In this document: positions 1 through 13,092 of the stretch, in pieces
How positions within the stretch are numbered: the first letter of the stretch is position 1
How the letters are laid out: each line of letters opens with the position of its first letter
Assembly (NCBI GenBank): GCA_028455995.1
Contig: JABELC010000001.1
Coordinates: 2,716,501-2,780,500, forward strand
DNA: 64,000 bases
Direction of reading: 5' to 3'
Source of the DNA: Scleromitrula shiraiana
Lineage: Eukaryota; Ascomycota; Leotiomycetes; Helotiales; Sclerotiniaceae
Notes under the pieces: generated by a model
Told to the model about the DNA's origin: nothing
The model's input: the letters and a program-made list of their open reading frames with translations, nothing else
Database searches by the model: none
Made by a program: the position numbers and the translations under genes

Positions 1-81
1 GATCCACTCCCATCTTACCGTTCTTTCCCTATTAAGAACAGAACATACAAAATCCCCTTCCCAATCCTCCCCATCCCCCCT

Positions 82-2549
82 CTAATCCGTAACCCTCCAA
101 CTCTCAAACCACTTCAAATACGAATACTGTCTATTGGGCCCCTGCATACCCCACGAAATAGGAATAAAGAAGACATAAAGCCCCACCGTAACCGCATACA
201 GCAAACCATAAGCCGCATACTGTAAGTTCCTTCCCTGATTCCTCAACATCCAATCCGCGCAGAAGCCAAAAGTCAAGATGGCAAAGTAGAGAGCCGGGTA
301 GTAATGATGAACGTAGGTGACACGAGCCATAGCGACGAAGGGCATGTAGTGAAGGAACCATCCGAGAACGGGGTAGAGACCTGCGTAGTGGATTTGGTCG
401 ATTTCGGATTGTTTAAGTTCGTCGTAGCCGCGTTGCCAGCGGATTAAGTACCATACGACTAAGAGGCCAAGGACACCGAGTGAAAGGGTGGATCCCCAGT
501 ATACGAGTGGGTTTCCGAGGAGGAAGTATTTGACGATGTTGTCATCCCAACCACACATACGTAACCCTACGTTGAGAATTGGCCATTGCCAGAAATGAGA
601 TGCAAGATCATCTTGCTTGTCTGGATCGGGTACAAGAGCGTTGTTTGATGTCATCATGGCGACGTTCAAATGAATGAAGTCATGAATAAAGGGAGATTTG
701 TAAGCTCCAGCATCGGCGGCAGGTACTATACATGGTTAGCGAAAAGATCTCGATAAACTAATTGGAAAACTTACATTTTTCATTCCAGTGAGCCTCAACG
801 TTCCAGTGTGTGTAGACATCTTTAGGATTGTTATCCTTGGTGCAAGTAACTTCAATCTGCTTGAAACCCCATTGTGGTAAGTTGACATTACCAGCTCTTA
901 AATAACAGCCTAAGCTGGTATGCTTAAGTCGGAAAGCAGTGGTCAAAGTTCTGATTTTGCTTCGGTCATTAGAAGATACATCCTTTACAACTTCCATAGT
1001 CCAGTGGTCCTTATCATCACCGACAGTGGTGTTTCCGTAACATGAAACTTCCTTGTCTGCCTTGGTTACAGGAGCGGAGACATCATGAGAATGAAGGTTA
1101 CGACCAGTTTGAGAATGGATCAATCGTAGAACATCACCATCGGCAACATATTTAAGTGGTGCTTCTGGGTCGTATTCGGGCATACTGCGGTTAGGATAGA
1201 ACCACCATTCGTTGTTGGCATCTTTGTGGTGGTAGCATGTAATTTGTTGTTGATTGGATCCTTCGGGGTATGTCTGAACGTGGGAGTGAAGAAGACCACC
1301 ACCATATCCCATGTTCTTGATTGTCGCACGAGAGCCGTAAGCAATCTCGAGTGGACTATCCTTTCCGACCTCGGTACCTTTCAAGTTGGCTTGGAACAGA
1401 GAGCTCATTTGAGCATCACCGGGGCCACTGTTTTCCAAGATGGCGAAGTGAAGGGCAAACGAGAACATGTAAACTAGCACTGGGATGACAATCAAAGCAA
1501 TTACTCTAATACCAACATGGGCTGCAAGCTCAACCTGAAGCCTCATTAGTTATACGAACTTGTCATAATGGTGTTAGAATTTATACGTACCTTTGGCATC
1601 TTGACGTTACCAAACTTATTCCATAAATCTTCAATTGTGTAGATACCAACGAGAGCAGTGCAGAAAAGACCAACCATCTTTACACTGCAAACGCACCCAA
1701 TGCTTACACCAGTCAAAAGAAGCCAGATAAACCATTCCGTAGTCCAACTTTGCTTTTGAAGGTTGTGAAATCTAGCCCAGCAAAGAATTGTAGTAAACGT
1801 AAAGCATAATAGCATAGAATCCAAGAGAATGAATCGACTGATTGTAGTATATGAGTTTTCGCATAAAACCATCAATGTAACGAACCATACAGCAGGTCTC
1901 TTGAAGTTCAATTCGCGTGCGGTGTAATAAGCCAATGGAATGGTAACGGCGCCGAAGAAAGCGTTGAATGCACGCATAAAGGTGTAGTTGAGCTCCTCAG
2001 GGTATTGTTCTCCAGACTTAAATTCAAATGATCCGTTGTAACCTGCAAGATATCCCGAGAGCCCAACCAGCATCTTTCCAAGAGGTGGGTGAACATCGAA
2101 GTAAAATTCCCGCTTGATGTAATGGGATCCAAACTTTCCGAAACTGTGAAGGCCAATATCAGCTCATGATCCAAGTGAAGCTTCTTAGAGGGAGGATTTC
2201 TTACTGGGCTTCATCCCAGGTAACAATAGGCGATAAACCAATCTTGTATAATCTTGTGAAGAATGCGAGGATAGTGAAAACCAGAGGGGCAATTATGAAT
2301 TCCCACTCGTCGAGAGTTTGTAGTAATGATTGCTGACCCTGTTGTCGAACAGCTATGTTAGTAAAAACACCCAAGAAGTTGCCAATCAAGTTCTGGAATA
2401 GAGGTACTGCTCACCTTCTTGACTTGCGTCTTTTTATCATCAATCTCCACGACATCTACCAGACCGTTTGACGTAGGGACATTACGTCTGCGAGTGGTCT
2501 GAGAAGTATGGTCTGCGCCGGACGCAACAGCTGTCTTGTCCGAAGCCAT
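82..2549 (-). CDS. pmt2: Protein O-mannosyltransferase, Pmt2 subfamily
   Basis: Transfers mannose from dolichyl-phosphate mannose to Ser/Thr of secretory proteins in the ER membrane; Pmt2-type enzymes normally pair with a Pmt1-type partner. I infer five exons: 2549-2415, 2338-2205, 2143-1591, 1534-775 and 725-82, giving 741 aa, normal for the family. The start is ATG (MASDKTAV). Near residue 87 the sequence WDEAHFGKFG carries the conserved Asp-Glu of the first luminal loop, and VHPPLGKML follows. Several hydrophobic spans flank a central MIR region (about residues 330-515, with GGLLHSH and RNLHSHDVSAP). The C-terminal third is again multi-spanning and ends WFESWRVTD. The WDEAH motif is split by intron 2 and reads through cleanly. 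The acceptor of intron 1 is my least certain boundary; CAG/GGT at 2339/2338 keeps frame. Identification is secure; exon edges are by eye. Confidence 0.93.
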
Positions 2550-3570
2550 ATTGAATGTCTGTCGATGGAAACGACAGTTGAAATTAATTCCCTTCCAATT
2601 ACGTAGCTCCCAAGTGTCCTTTTGGTGTGTCTTTTTCTGTGGTTCTCTAGCTCAAAGTTCCTGGCCCAGTGGGTGGGTATGGACACGGCTGTCAAGAGTC
2701 GAGAGTCGAGAGTCGAGAATCTCAAGTAAAATAAAAAGAGTGTCGAAGAAAGTCGAAAAAATAGTGTTACTAATTAATTAACAAAGTCTCTCATCTCCGC
2801 CGCTCTGAATGAATTCAAAAAAGAAGATGAGAAGAGGAAATACTTCTTTTTAAAAAAGTAATCCCTTTTATGAGATTTTGGTTAGAAAGGAGCTTTAACC
2901 TTTTTTCCTTAAGAGTTAATACGACAATACACCTTAGTAACCTTGCTTGACCTCTCGAATTCAGTTGAGAGCTAATTTTAGTTGCACATACGCGAAATCT
3001 GTCCTTCTTGTTCATGGGGCTGACGAGTAGATGTCAACATTTGTTCAGCCTCGTCTTATTAGTTATACATGAAAACCAATTGTATCATATAAATTATCAA
3101 CTTCTACTTTGAAATACATTATATAATAATTTGATATCCATGGGTTTTTATTCACCTGTCATAACATGCACGTTTTGACTGGATACCATTCTAGTGTCTA
3201 CCTAGGTAGTTTACAATGAGGAAACGAAATGGTCAACGTCGGATGAAACATATGAGCCTGAACTCAGACCATTACTAATATTCATGGATATCTCGAATTG
3301 GTCTATAGGGTTGGAGGGCTGGTGACTACAAATAAAAGTACACTCAATGTTTAAATGAGATACAAAGTAAAAAATTATGTCCATTGAATTATCAAACCTA
3401 GAGCCATTACCAGACCCAAATTAAATATTGAAAAATATTCTACATATTCAAAGTCACAATCTATTTGCGCTCTACCTGGCACTGGTATTACATTGCCTCC
3501 CTTGAGCTTCCATATACGCCCGCTAGTTGAGTATCCCCAGATCTAATGATGTCCATCGCTATAACACTAC
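2550..3570. other. Intergenic: pmt2 upstream region and transporter 3' flank
   Basis: No coding exon is supported here. A 7-bp tandem repeat (unit GAGAGTC, about four copies) lies at about 2695-2721, some 150 bp upstream of the pmt2 start. The rest is AT-rich with no recognised motif. Confidence 0.6.
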
Positions 3571-5811
3571 TCATTCCTCGTCTTGATCTAATGGCTTGTA
3601 TTTCCCACTTTTGATGCTATCACCATCGCCTTTGTTCCTGTTGACCATGCGTGAAATCCATCCACCAACCCCTTCTCCAGATTCTTCATCTGCTGCATAT
3701 TGGGGCTTTCCATTGACAATGGAAACATTTGGTGGGTCGATATCAAGACCCGGGATTGCGCTAGAGGGCCCAATACCATTTGGATTATAACCTCGTCTAA
3801 GGTCAACCGAAGGGACAGGAGAACCAATGCCCATCAATGAGCCAGACTCGGCTCTAGTCGCAGGTGTAGGCATTGCTGTGGTTGCATCACCAAAGATCAT
3901 ATCCATGTCTTCCAATCTTACACCGGCTGTCTCGGGATAAATGAAATATACTGTAGATTGTTAGAGTCTCGTAGGAAAACATGATTTTGAGAAATACTTA
4001 CCAACGACAAAACTTGTTGCACAGAAAAATGCATGCACCAAATACAAACGCCAAGTGATCCACAACTGAAGTACTGGCGTCATTTCTCCTACAAGCCAAT
4101 TGAATGCCCAATTGGTAGCAGTCGATAAACTAGCGCCTTTAGATCTGATACTCAGTGGTAAAATCTCGGGTGGGTAAAGCCATGGAATAGGACCCCAACT
4201 AAATCCAAAAGCAGCGTTATAGAGCATGACAAAAATGACAACCAGTGTAGGTGTGGCGTGTATATCCAAGAACAGGAAGTATGAGATGCAAGACAGGGAT
4301 ATAACCATGGCGATTGCACCACTCAAAAGAATAAAGCGTCGTCCCCATCGATCCACAAGGTACCACGGGGGTACCGTTGATAAAAGGTAAGTTAAGCCAT
4401 TGATTCCAGTCATGAGGATAGCATCTCGACCGGCCCATCCAGCAGATTCAAAAACGTAAGGAGCGTAGTATGAGATAACGTTAATGCCGTTGAGCTGAGC
4501 AAAAGCTTGAGCTGACATGGCGATGAAAACACGAGTACGATATCGTTTGAACATGTCTTTGTATGACTTCTCTCCCTCTTGGCGTGCGAGAAGAACATTC
4601 ATTTTAATTTCTCGATATTCGTCTCTGGCCTTTTGATTATGGATATCTCCGCCGCCGTAGAGGTTAGCAATGACTACCATTCCTTCTTCATCATGATCAT
4701 TATCCAAAAGCCATCTGTTTGGGTTAGCTGCCGCGCAAGTCTACCTAGACTCGGAGAAGTACATACCTTGGGGATTCGACAATTATCAAACTTCCCAGAC
4801 CCAGTAGTGCACCCATAACACATTGCATCAATAAAGGTATTCTCCACGACATATTCCCCTTAATGTAACTGCAAAAATAGTCCACCCATACCGATGTTGC
4901 ATACCCGGTAATGTTGCCTGAAAACTCGATACAAGCAAGTTTACCACGATTGTGTGGAGGTGATATCTCGGACTGGTATATAGGAACAATTGTCGAAAGC
5001 ATGCCGACGCCAACACCCGCAATAATACGACCTAGTAACATCATAGGCATAACCGTAGCCATAGTTTGTAATGCGCCTCCAATGAAGAAGATGCAAGATC
5101 CATAAAGGATTGTCTTTCTCCGCCCAATGATATCACCAACCTTTCCAACAACCAGAGATGAGAAGAATGCGCCAATCTCGAGAATGGCAACCATAGTACC
5201 AACTTCGGCACGAGACGGCTGATTGAACTGATCCTTAAAATAAGGACCACTGTGATGGAGTTAGCCAAGAAGAAAAGGGGTAAGGCAAAAAGGTACATAC
5301 GTGATAATACCAGACATTACTCCTTGATCATATCCGAATAAAAAAACTCCTAGTGATACGAAAATACTAGTAAAGTACCTGCAAACTGTCAGCTTCTTCG
5401 AGAAACTAGGTAAATCAATCGATATGTTTACACTAAAGGCCGGCCTGTAAGGCCATGCATTTGTCTTTCACCTCCCGCCATGATTCTAGCTAAGATATGT
5501 TCGAACCTAGAGATATATCTGGGCCCGGGATCAGGAATCTCAATATCCTCTTTAACGAGTCCAGGTTGGTAGTGTTTCTCTGAATTACTCGCAGGTCCGT
5601 CTTGATATCGAACCTTCTTTCTTGTGTGTTTCTTCGAGGGACCTCCAAAAACTTGTTGATCAAGAGATTCTCGCAATCGAATTTGTAATGGGTCTTCCTC
5701 GTCTGCGAGTTGTTCAGCGAGGTCACCCGTATCACTCCACGAGAATTCGGAACCAGGTGACGATGAGCGCGATAGGGAAGACCGTCGACCCGGCTTCTCG
5801 TCCGAAGCCAA
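3571..5811 (-). CDS. MFS sugar transporter (sugar porter family), 5' end unresolved
   Basis: Predicted plasma-membrane hexose or polyol transporter. Exons inferred on the minus strand: from at least 5811 to 5432, 5378-5301, 5249-4767, 4714-4002 and 3950-3571 (stop TGA). All join in frame. Diagnostic motifs include GDIIGRRKT between TM2 and TM3, ESPRWLLDND at the end of the N-half, WGPIPWLYPPEILP and RSKGASLSTATNW in the C-half, and PETAGVRLEDMD after TM12. Twelve membrane spans are expected, and the soluble tail of about 110 aa is Gly/Pro/Ser-rich. The N-terminal cytosolic extension is Ser/Arg-rich and long. The frame opens upstream of 5811 with no ATG: the codon at 5811-5809, before ASDEKPG, is TTG. 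A possible upstream exon at 6109-6026 (ATG, 28 codons) could splice to 5934 in frame. Substrate cannot be told from sequence. Confidence 0.85.
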
Positions 5812-8615
5812 TAGTCTCCGAGTATTCGAGTTCGATCGGGTTGATAAAGTTCGTAATGGTATATTCGCAGGGCGACGAGATGATTTTGAAGAAGGAATAT
5901 TGATGGTCGTTGAGCTGTTTAGCAGCAGCCCTTTCTGCAGTTGGTGTTGGTGGGGAAGTCGGGGTTGGAATAAAAGGCCTGAAGTTCAGGTCAGGGTGTA
6001 TGAATGAGATGGCACGTCACGTCACTCTAGGTTGATGGTTAAGGGTCAAAGATCCAATAGGGCGAAGTTCGTTAGAATACGGATTGAATCGCAAAAGTGT
6101 GGAGACCATGCGGTGAGAGTTAAGTTAAGGTAGCAAGTGTAAGTAATTCATTCCATGTGATAAGAAAATGAAGTTCAAATTGGCTGGGCGTTTGAATCAA
6201 TTAGTAAAAATTGTCGTACAATTGAACACGATGTTAAGTGATTATTTTGACACACGGCTGATTTTCGTACTTTTATTATTCTCAGGTAAGAATTAAGAGG
6301 GATGGATGGAGTTCATGGATGGACTGTGTGCTCCTGATTTTGATTTGGAGAATGACGAGGCAGAAAACAAGGATGGTTGGCTACTGTACGGATTCGTTAG
6401 AGAGTCACGTGAATATATACTAAAATAGGAAATCTATCATTGGGGGTGAGGAGGAGAGTGAGCATTGGTAAGGAAGCCCCTTTTTTTGTTTTTCCGTTCT
6501 TTCCAAGTTAAAACTATTAATCGAGAGTCAAGATCCAAGAAGCTTGAATTTTTATATATATTAATACCCATGGACCTCCACAAAAGATAATGAGAAGTGG
6601 AGGAAATTTGATTATCTGATACTTGACTATACACACTTTCGACAGCTACCACCAATTGACGTATCGAGGCACGCGAGTTCATATCGATACCGGTCCAATG
6701 AGGTCATACTGTCGAGTTTGGAGATTTCGAGTTCCTTTGAACGATATCAAACATTTTAATAACTATTCCCCAAATATCGGTGAGGTTAACTTCGCTATTT
6801 CTTTCTTCCATTTATATATGCATCATGCGGACAAGTACTTGATAAAAAGTAACACAAAGGTCAGGCACATGAGAATATAAAAAGATGAAAGTTATCTTAC
6901 CTACCAGTGAAGATTGAAGAACCTCGGGTCAAGAGATCTAATACCCCTGTCATAATACGATGAAAGGCGGAGACCTTTAGAGAAAGTATCAACTGGACTG
7001 CACGATCGATAGATAGCTACGACAGCATTCAAATGATCGTTGTCAACCTTGAAGCGAAAGGAGGTTCTCTCGGCGGTTGTACACAATATCTAGAAAATGG
7101 GCGCTTCAAAAATCTCGCGCACTCTAAGCGGTTCGCTATAAGGACGATCTTGTTTCTCATTACCGGCGATCTTTCTAAACATTCTAGAAGATTATTCGTT
7201 CTTGATCACAACATATCTAGATGCATGTTTGAATTTGGGTAATGATATTGAGGTCTAGCTTGAGGGTCGTTGCATTTATTGGATATTCTTGTATCCCATG
7301 AATCGATGAGACAAAGTAGAAAAGATATCCTGTTAGGAAAGATCCCACGTATCAGGCAAGGACAAGTTTTCTCCCAGTAATTCGTTGTCCCTGATACATT
7401 CTCATTCCGTCTATCCATCCCTTTACCCATGCGATTTAAAATACTTCCTATCGGTAGAGGCACCTACTATGGAGATAGTCGATAAGCATCTTTGGCATTC
7501 GAGAGGATGAACTCAATTAATACCATCCAAGTGGAAAATGTTCGTCAACTCAAACTACCAGTACTTCTGTACAATAAAGTATAGCGTATTGATGATATGA
7601 TGCTCAAGATGTCAGATCTACTGAGGGATATGCCAATCCTTATATGGGGTATTCATGCTGTTAAGATTAAGATATGCGAATGAATCAATTGCAAAAATTG
7701 GACGCAACGACACTTTGGTTGTACATTCATAACGTTGAACATTTTCAACAAGTACCCCGAAGCAGAATATATACTATGCAGGTTTGGACAGCAAATGGTT
7801 CGGCTTGATGCATGAAATCTATGTAGGCTTACCAAGCTTACCAAGTTATTAGTATCTTTTAGTGGAAGTGCAATTGATGGTTCACCAAAATAAAGAGGCT
7901 GAATTTTTGAAACCTTTCTTTTTGTGACTTCTGTACTTACATATTCTAGCAAATAGTGAATAGAAATATTTCAAATGGAAAAAAAAAAAAATTCATTCTT
8001 GGCCCTCCATACATACTTCCCAAAGACCTAGACCAAGACCTAGTTATAGTTGGATAAGAACAAAATGGAATGAAAACAAGAAGGAAATTATAAAGACCTA
8101 GGTAGGCAAGTAACGACCCCCAATATAATAGTTTGCTTCATGATGCCTGTCTATCACATTTCATCGTAACCATCAACCATTATTGATTTGATCTAAATGA
8201 ATGTTTGCCCCGACAAGATCGACCTCTGGGCATATGTTTAAGATGCAAATTAACAAGGATAAAAAGTATTAACAATTTTATGAAAAAAGAACTCTGCAAG
8301 GATTTTGTTTGGTTGAAAATTGCCATGAAATGTTGCCATGAAAGTTGCCATAAAGCCAAAAGTCGCCTGCATAAATTATTAATTGTCAAATTATACGGAA
8401 GTACCATAGGCACAGCACAATTGTTTCCCAAAAAATTATAACCTCTTCTTCCCATCACTATTCTATACAAGACAAGATTTATTCCATACAAGACAAGATC
8501 TTGGAATAGGTACTTCGTACATAATATGTGAACTTGCCTTGATACGGTGACCAGCCTTTTACATTTTTAACCCAGCACATTTTGCATTTCAAAGTTACAT
8601 CGAGATTCACTTCCA

Positions 8616-8871
8616 ATAATAATAATAATAATAATAATTATCTCTCAATTCTTGCCTTGCATTTTGTCTTCATATTTTTGTTTTTTATCTATCTAAATTC
8701 TCACATCATCAATCAAGCTCTTGAAACTTCTATACAATAGTTTGAATGCATACCGGGGATACATACCCACTACCTATAGGCTACATACCATACATACCAT
8801 ATATGTCATACCATTGTTTAAGTTAATTAAAAGTTTATCAATAGCTATTATTATTATTATTATTATTATTT
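8616..8871. repeat. Paired AAT/TTA trinucleotide runs
   Basis: Two short runs of the same trinucleotide family, at about 8616-8638 and 8846-8871, about 210 bp apart in non-coding AT-rich DNA. Confidence 0.85.
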
Positions 8872-9288
8872 ACACTATCAACTGTCTAAATTCCAATCAA
8901 TCAATTCCAAAGGTTAAAATCTAAATTGCAATTTTACTACCCGTGGACTACTACGAGCTATCAATAACTTATTAAATCTACAACTGAAAAATACTTTAAA
9001 ATCGTCCCACAAATGCCTTTTCTAAAAGCAAGCTTACAACTCTAGCGGCTCGTTCCTGAATTTCGAACTTTTGACGGCGTTACATTTAATAATTAGCGCA
9101 TCAACGCACAGTCCGAGGAAGAAGTTGAAGGAAAGAAAGGGTTCGAACTTCGAACTCGAACTTCGAGGTCGAGGTGTTTTAAAGTTTGGAAAGGGAAGGG
9201 ACGCAACAATAGACTGTTTGAAACGGAAACTGGCAAGAGGCAGCAGTCACACTGTTTCCCTCTCATTCAACCATCAACCATCAATCAA

Positions 9289-9322
9289 CCTTCAACCTTC
9301 AACCTTCAACCTTCAACCTTCA
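9289..9322 (+). repeat. CCTTCAA heptamer tandem repeat
   Basis: About five tandem copies of CCTTCAA, preceded by related CATCAAC units, in the probable promoter or 5' leader of the Chs7-family gene. Confidence 0.85.
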
Positions 9323-9506
9323 AATAATCAAATCAATCGTTCATTTAAGAATATACACAACGCGCATTGGAATTCGGCGACGACGAAAAAATATTCAATT
9401 CTTACCTCTTTTGTTTACTAAGCAACAAGAATTAAAGTAACTCTAAATATAACATCCGGTGTTTACTTGCGCGCAATTGCGAGTAGTAGTTTTTGAGAGA
9501 AAGAAA

Positions 9507-10716
9507 ATGGGGTCAACACAGTTCGGGAACTTTCATGTGAGTTCCTTTCTTTGTAATCATCAATTGATGTTTATATACTCAAATTCCATTACTGACGAGC
9601 TTTCAATTCAGAATTTCTGTCGTGACTCAACGTTACCAGTTTGCAACGTTCGTACCACTTTTCCGTCCCAGCCCTACGAAGTCGCAATTGAACATTACTG
9701 ACGGACCTCGATAGCTTTTCAATCCTCCAAATAATAGTAATTACGGATATGGAGGTTGCGAACTTACGGGTATATCATTGGGTGGTGGGAAGCATCTAGG
9801 GAACCTGGGTATGTCTTTATCGATCAATTGGTTGAGACAGCACATACTGACCTACAATTAGGTTCGATACTTATAGCTGGGATTGCGATTGTGGTCACCC
9901 TCTTTTTATTATGGCGGTCAGAACGAAAGCAAGCAGCAGTAGGGAGAAGGTTCGTTTGTTTTGAGAAGTTCAACTCTTTGATTATATTTACTAACACTTT
10001 GGTGGTCCTTAGGGAGATGCAATTATTTCTTCTGGGATATATTATAATTGAAATATGCGAGATATTCACCGTGGGAGAATTCCCTTTAAATGCAACTGTT
10101 AGAATAGTAAGTACCAGATAATAACAAACTATATAGTTTGGTGCTAACATTTCTTCAGGCTTTCACTGGTATTCATCTTGGCATGATTGCGGCCACATTA
10201 TGGATCTTGATGTTGAATGCAGTAGTGGGTTATCAGATAGTCGACGACGGAACCGCTATGTCACTTGGTCTAATCATTGCATCCGCTTTAGCAATCTTTA
10301 TTGGTACCGGATATATCGCTCTCGATACTGGATTTAGCTGGACAGGACACTTCGACTCAAGTTTAAGCGGCAACGGCAATGGCCAAAATCGAAACATTGC
10401 CCTCTACGTCCTATACCAACTCGCCCCATTGGTCTTTCTATTCGTCTTCTTCGTGCTAGAGACTGTCCTGGTCATCAAAATATTAGGGGAGCGCAAGCCT
10501 ATGATCTTCTTGGGAGGAGCCGCTGTTTTATTCGCTCTAGGCCAAATCTTCAACTATGTCGTTAGCCCTCATATTTGCAATGGAACCAACGGTAAAATTG
10601 ACGGTGCTCTTTTCGAAACGCTTTTCACACTCTTATCGGTGGTTATGGTCTGGACTTTCTGGTCAAGCATCACTGAAGACGATTGGCCAATGCCTGTCAC
10701 AAACACATACTCATGA
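9507..10716 (+). CDS. Chs7-family chitin synthase export chaperone-like membrane protein
   Basis: Chs7-family proteins are multi-spanning ER membrane proteins; the founding member helps chitin synthase III leave the ER. I infer six exons: 9507-9536, 9612-9647, 9715-9808, 9862-9949, 10013-10106 and 10159-10716, giving 299 aa, close to the usual length. The N-terminus FGNFHNFCRDSTLPVCN matches the family pattern F..F...C....LP.C. It is followed by a loop with another Cys, then about seven hydrophobic spans. AVGRREMQLF after TM1, the GYQIVDDGT segment, and the C-terminal MVWTFWSSITEDDW (compare YWDSITKEDLE in classic Chs7) support the family. Gene start is a clear ATG. It could be the true Chs7 orthologue or one of the divergent paralogues found in filamentous fungi; I cannot separate these. 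Small 5' exons explain the short ORF fragments seen here. Confidence 0.8.
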
Positions 10717-11590
10717 TGGAAATTAATGGAGAAAGGGAAAGGAAGGGAGTTGTGGAATTTTTGTTATAATGCGGATACGAAGGTCTTACGATGATATTAT
10801 TTAATACCCGGTGTGATACATTTCGCTACACAGACAGCATGAATATTGGAACAAGGATATTATGCATTGTAGCTACAGGATTATGCTGCCCGGATGTAAT
10901 GACAACTGGAGAAGATACCCACGCTACGATGGAAGGAAACACGGCGAGGGGGGACTGGGAACGGGGGGCACAAAACGTTGGAATGCTTTATGATTTGGAG
11001 GATTGGCTTGTATAATGATTTTCGCGAGTAGTATACCCATTGAGCTTTATAATAGGAGGAGATAGATATATTAATTTCAAACAAAGTTAACCCCGGTTTA
11101 CCAGTTCATAGCATAAGGATCCCATATGAATCTGAGTACCCCGCTTCAGCTCAGATACATGCAATGCGTGGCGTGGTAAGGTAACTTTCCCAGCGGGAGG
11201 ATCGAAGCCCAATGCAAGTCTGATCAATTTGACGGAACCCAATCGGAATCTTGAAACAAATTCCTTCGTTGTATGAACGAAATAGCTTTTGAGTTTATAG
11301 TGACGTTTGTTTTAATGCATAGTAGTTCGATATTGGTGGTTACTCCTTAATAGATTAAATAAATTATTAATGAATAGTTCATGTCTGGTGCACGAACTAT
11401 CTAATCCATCCTAGACAGATCGGGTTTCAAGGCTGACAATCTTATGGATCGGCTAATATACCACTTACACTTCCTTGCAGCTAAACCTAAAGCTAGAGCT
11501 AGAAAGCCTTGACCAATTTATTAAAGACTTCAGCCTTGTCTCGATCAACAAAAGAACTTTTTATTCATCCCATACCATCCATTGCACAAT
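10717..11590. other. Intergenic between Chs7-family gene and ssl1
   Basis: Nothing with coding or RNA-gene support. It contains the 3' flank of the upstream gene and the promoter of ssl1, both on the plus strand. Confidence 0.6.
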
Positions 11591-13092
11591 ATGGCAGACT
11601 CCGACGGTGAATACGTAGCGGATGATCTTTCAGATGATGATATCGGCGCACCAGCTGCAGCTGGCGGCGGCCATGGAACTCGATCGACGGGACCGGTCAA
11701 AGGGCCTGCTGGGTCGGCTACTAGGGGGGCTGATACGAATGCGGGGAGTAATCGACGGAAGGCTGCTTGGGAGGATATTCAGAGGAGTTGGGATAATGTT
11801 GTTGAGGGGGCGGATGGGAGTATTAATTCTACGGTTGAGGGGTTGAGGGAGGCAAATAAGAGGAAGAGGTTTGTTTTACTATTCTTTTCTGCTTGTGTTT
11901 ATTCAAAGGCACTTCGAGACTGATACTAAGTCCTGCATTTAGGTTATTACGAGATACAACACCTCTTCAAAGAGGTATCATTCGCCATCTGATTCTAATC
12001 CTCGACCTATCCTTCGCCATGACAGAAAAAGACCTTCGTCCAACCCGTTACCTCCTCACCCTCCGCTATGCCACCGATTTCGTAACCGAATACTTTGAGC
12101 AAAATCCCATCTCACAATTAGGAATTATCGGCATGCGCGACGGTATCGCCATCCGTATATCAGATATGGGCGGCTCCCCAACCGATCACATCGAACGACT
12201 CAAGACCCTCCGCACCGAAGAACCTAACGGAAACCCCAGTTTACAGAACGCATTAGAAATGAGCCGTGCTGCCCTCTTCCACGCCCCATCACACGGTACC
12301 CGTGAAATCCTCATAATATACGGCGCGCTACTCAGTAGTGATCCAGGCGATATCCACGACACGATTAAAAGTCTCGTCCAAGATCGAATCCGGGTTTCGA
12401 TCGTAGGATTAGCTGCACAGGTAGCCATCTGTGCGGAGTTATGTCGCACGACGAATGCGGGTGATGAGGGCACCTATAGTGTTGCGCTTAACGAACAACA
12501 TTTTCACGAATTGCTCATGAGTATTACGACACCGCCTGTGACGCGGACAAAGAAACAATCCCAGTCTAGTCTTCTCATGATGGGATTTCCGTCGCGTACG
12601 CAGGGCGGCGGGAAATCGGGCTTGAGCTTTTGCTCTTGTCATAATAAGTTGAGTAGGGGGGGATATCTCTGCTCGAGGTGCGACGCGAAAGTTTGCAAGT
12701 TGCCGGCTGAATGTCCGGCGTGTGGATTGACGCTTATCCTGAGTACGCACTTGGCGAGGAGCTACCACCATTTATTCCCGTTGAGAAATTGGCGAGAAGT
12801 AAGCTGGCAGGAGGCGGAGAAATCGAAAGCGTGTTTTGGGTGCCAGATCAGGTTTGTGGAGAAGAGGGATGTGGCGGCGGGAGCGGATTTTAAGGGCATG
12901 AGTGAGAGTGGGAGGTATGCGTGTGAGGTTTGCGGGAATCACTTCTGTATTGATTGTGATGTTTTTGCGCATGAGGTGGTGCATAATTGTCCTGGGTGTC
13001 AGAGTGATACTAGGGGACTGGTTGGGGATGGGGGGGCGAATGGGAATGCGATTGCGGTTGCGATTGCGGATGGGGATGCTATGGTTGAGTGA
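11591..13092 (+). CDS. ssl1: TFIIH core subunit Ssl1 (p44)
   Basis: Ssl1 is a core subunit of TFIIH, acting in RNA polymerase II initiation and nucleotide excision repair; it contacts and stimulates the helicase Rad3/XPD. Two exons, 11591-11868 and 11943-13092, join in frame (AG/G) to give 475 aa. The acidic N-terminus (about residues 1-40) is followed by a VWA-type Ssl1 domain (about 95-300) beginning IIRHLILILDLSFAM, which carries a DxSxxM metal-site-like motif. The C-terminus has two zinc-binding blocks: CSCHNKLSRGGYLCSRCDAK...CPACG, and a RING-like CEVCGNHFCIDCDVFAHEVVHNCPGC. Length and architecture match fungal Ssl1. The final residues after DTRG are Gly/Asn/Ala/Asp-rich and variable. 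Confidence 0.95.

Larger units (their letters stand above)
5904..9506. other. Long divergent intergenic region, no supported gene
   Basis: About 3.6 kb between the transporter (minus) and the Chs7-family gene (plus). Short ORFs on both strands have no recognisable domains, no consistent splice joins and AT-rich composition. A possible first exon of the transporter lies at 6109-6026. (AAT)n and (TTA)n runs occur at about 8616-8638 and 8846-8871. A CCTTCAA heptamer repeat lies at 9289-9322, within 220 bp of the next start codon. Confidence 0.55.

Noticed and set aside
7653..8491. Several 70-100 aa ORFs in the 6-9 kb gap
   Set aside because: AT-rich chance frames on both strands, mostly starting at non-ATG codons, without motif or splice support.
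9139..9160. GGTTCGAACTT, resembling a tRNA B-box
   Set aside because: No A-box, acceptor stem or cloverleaf around it; part of a TTCGAAC simple repeat.
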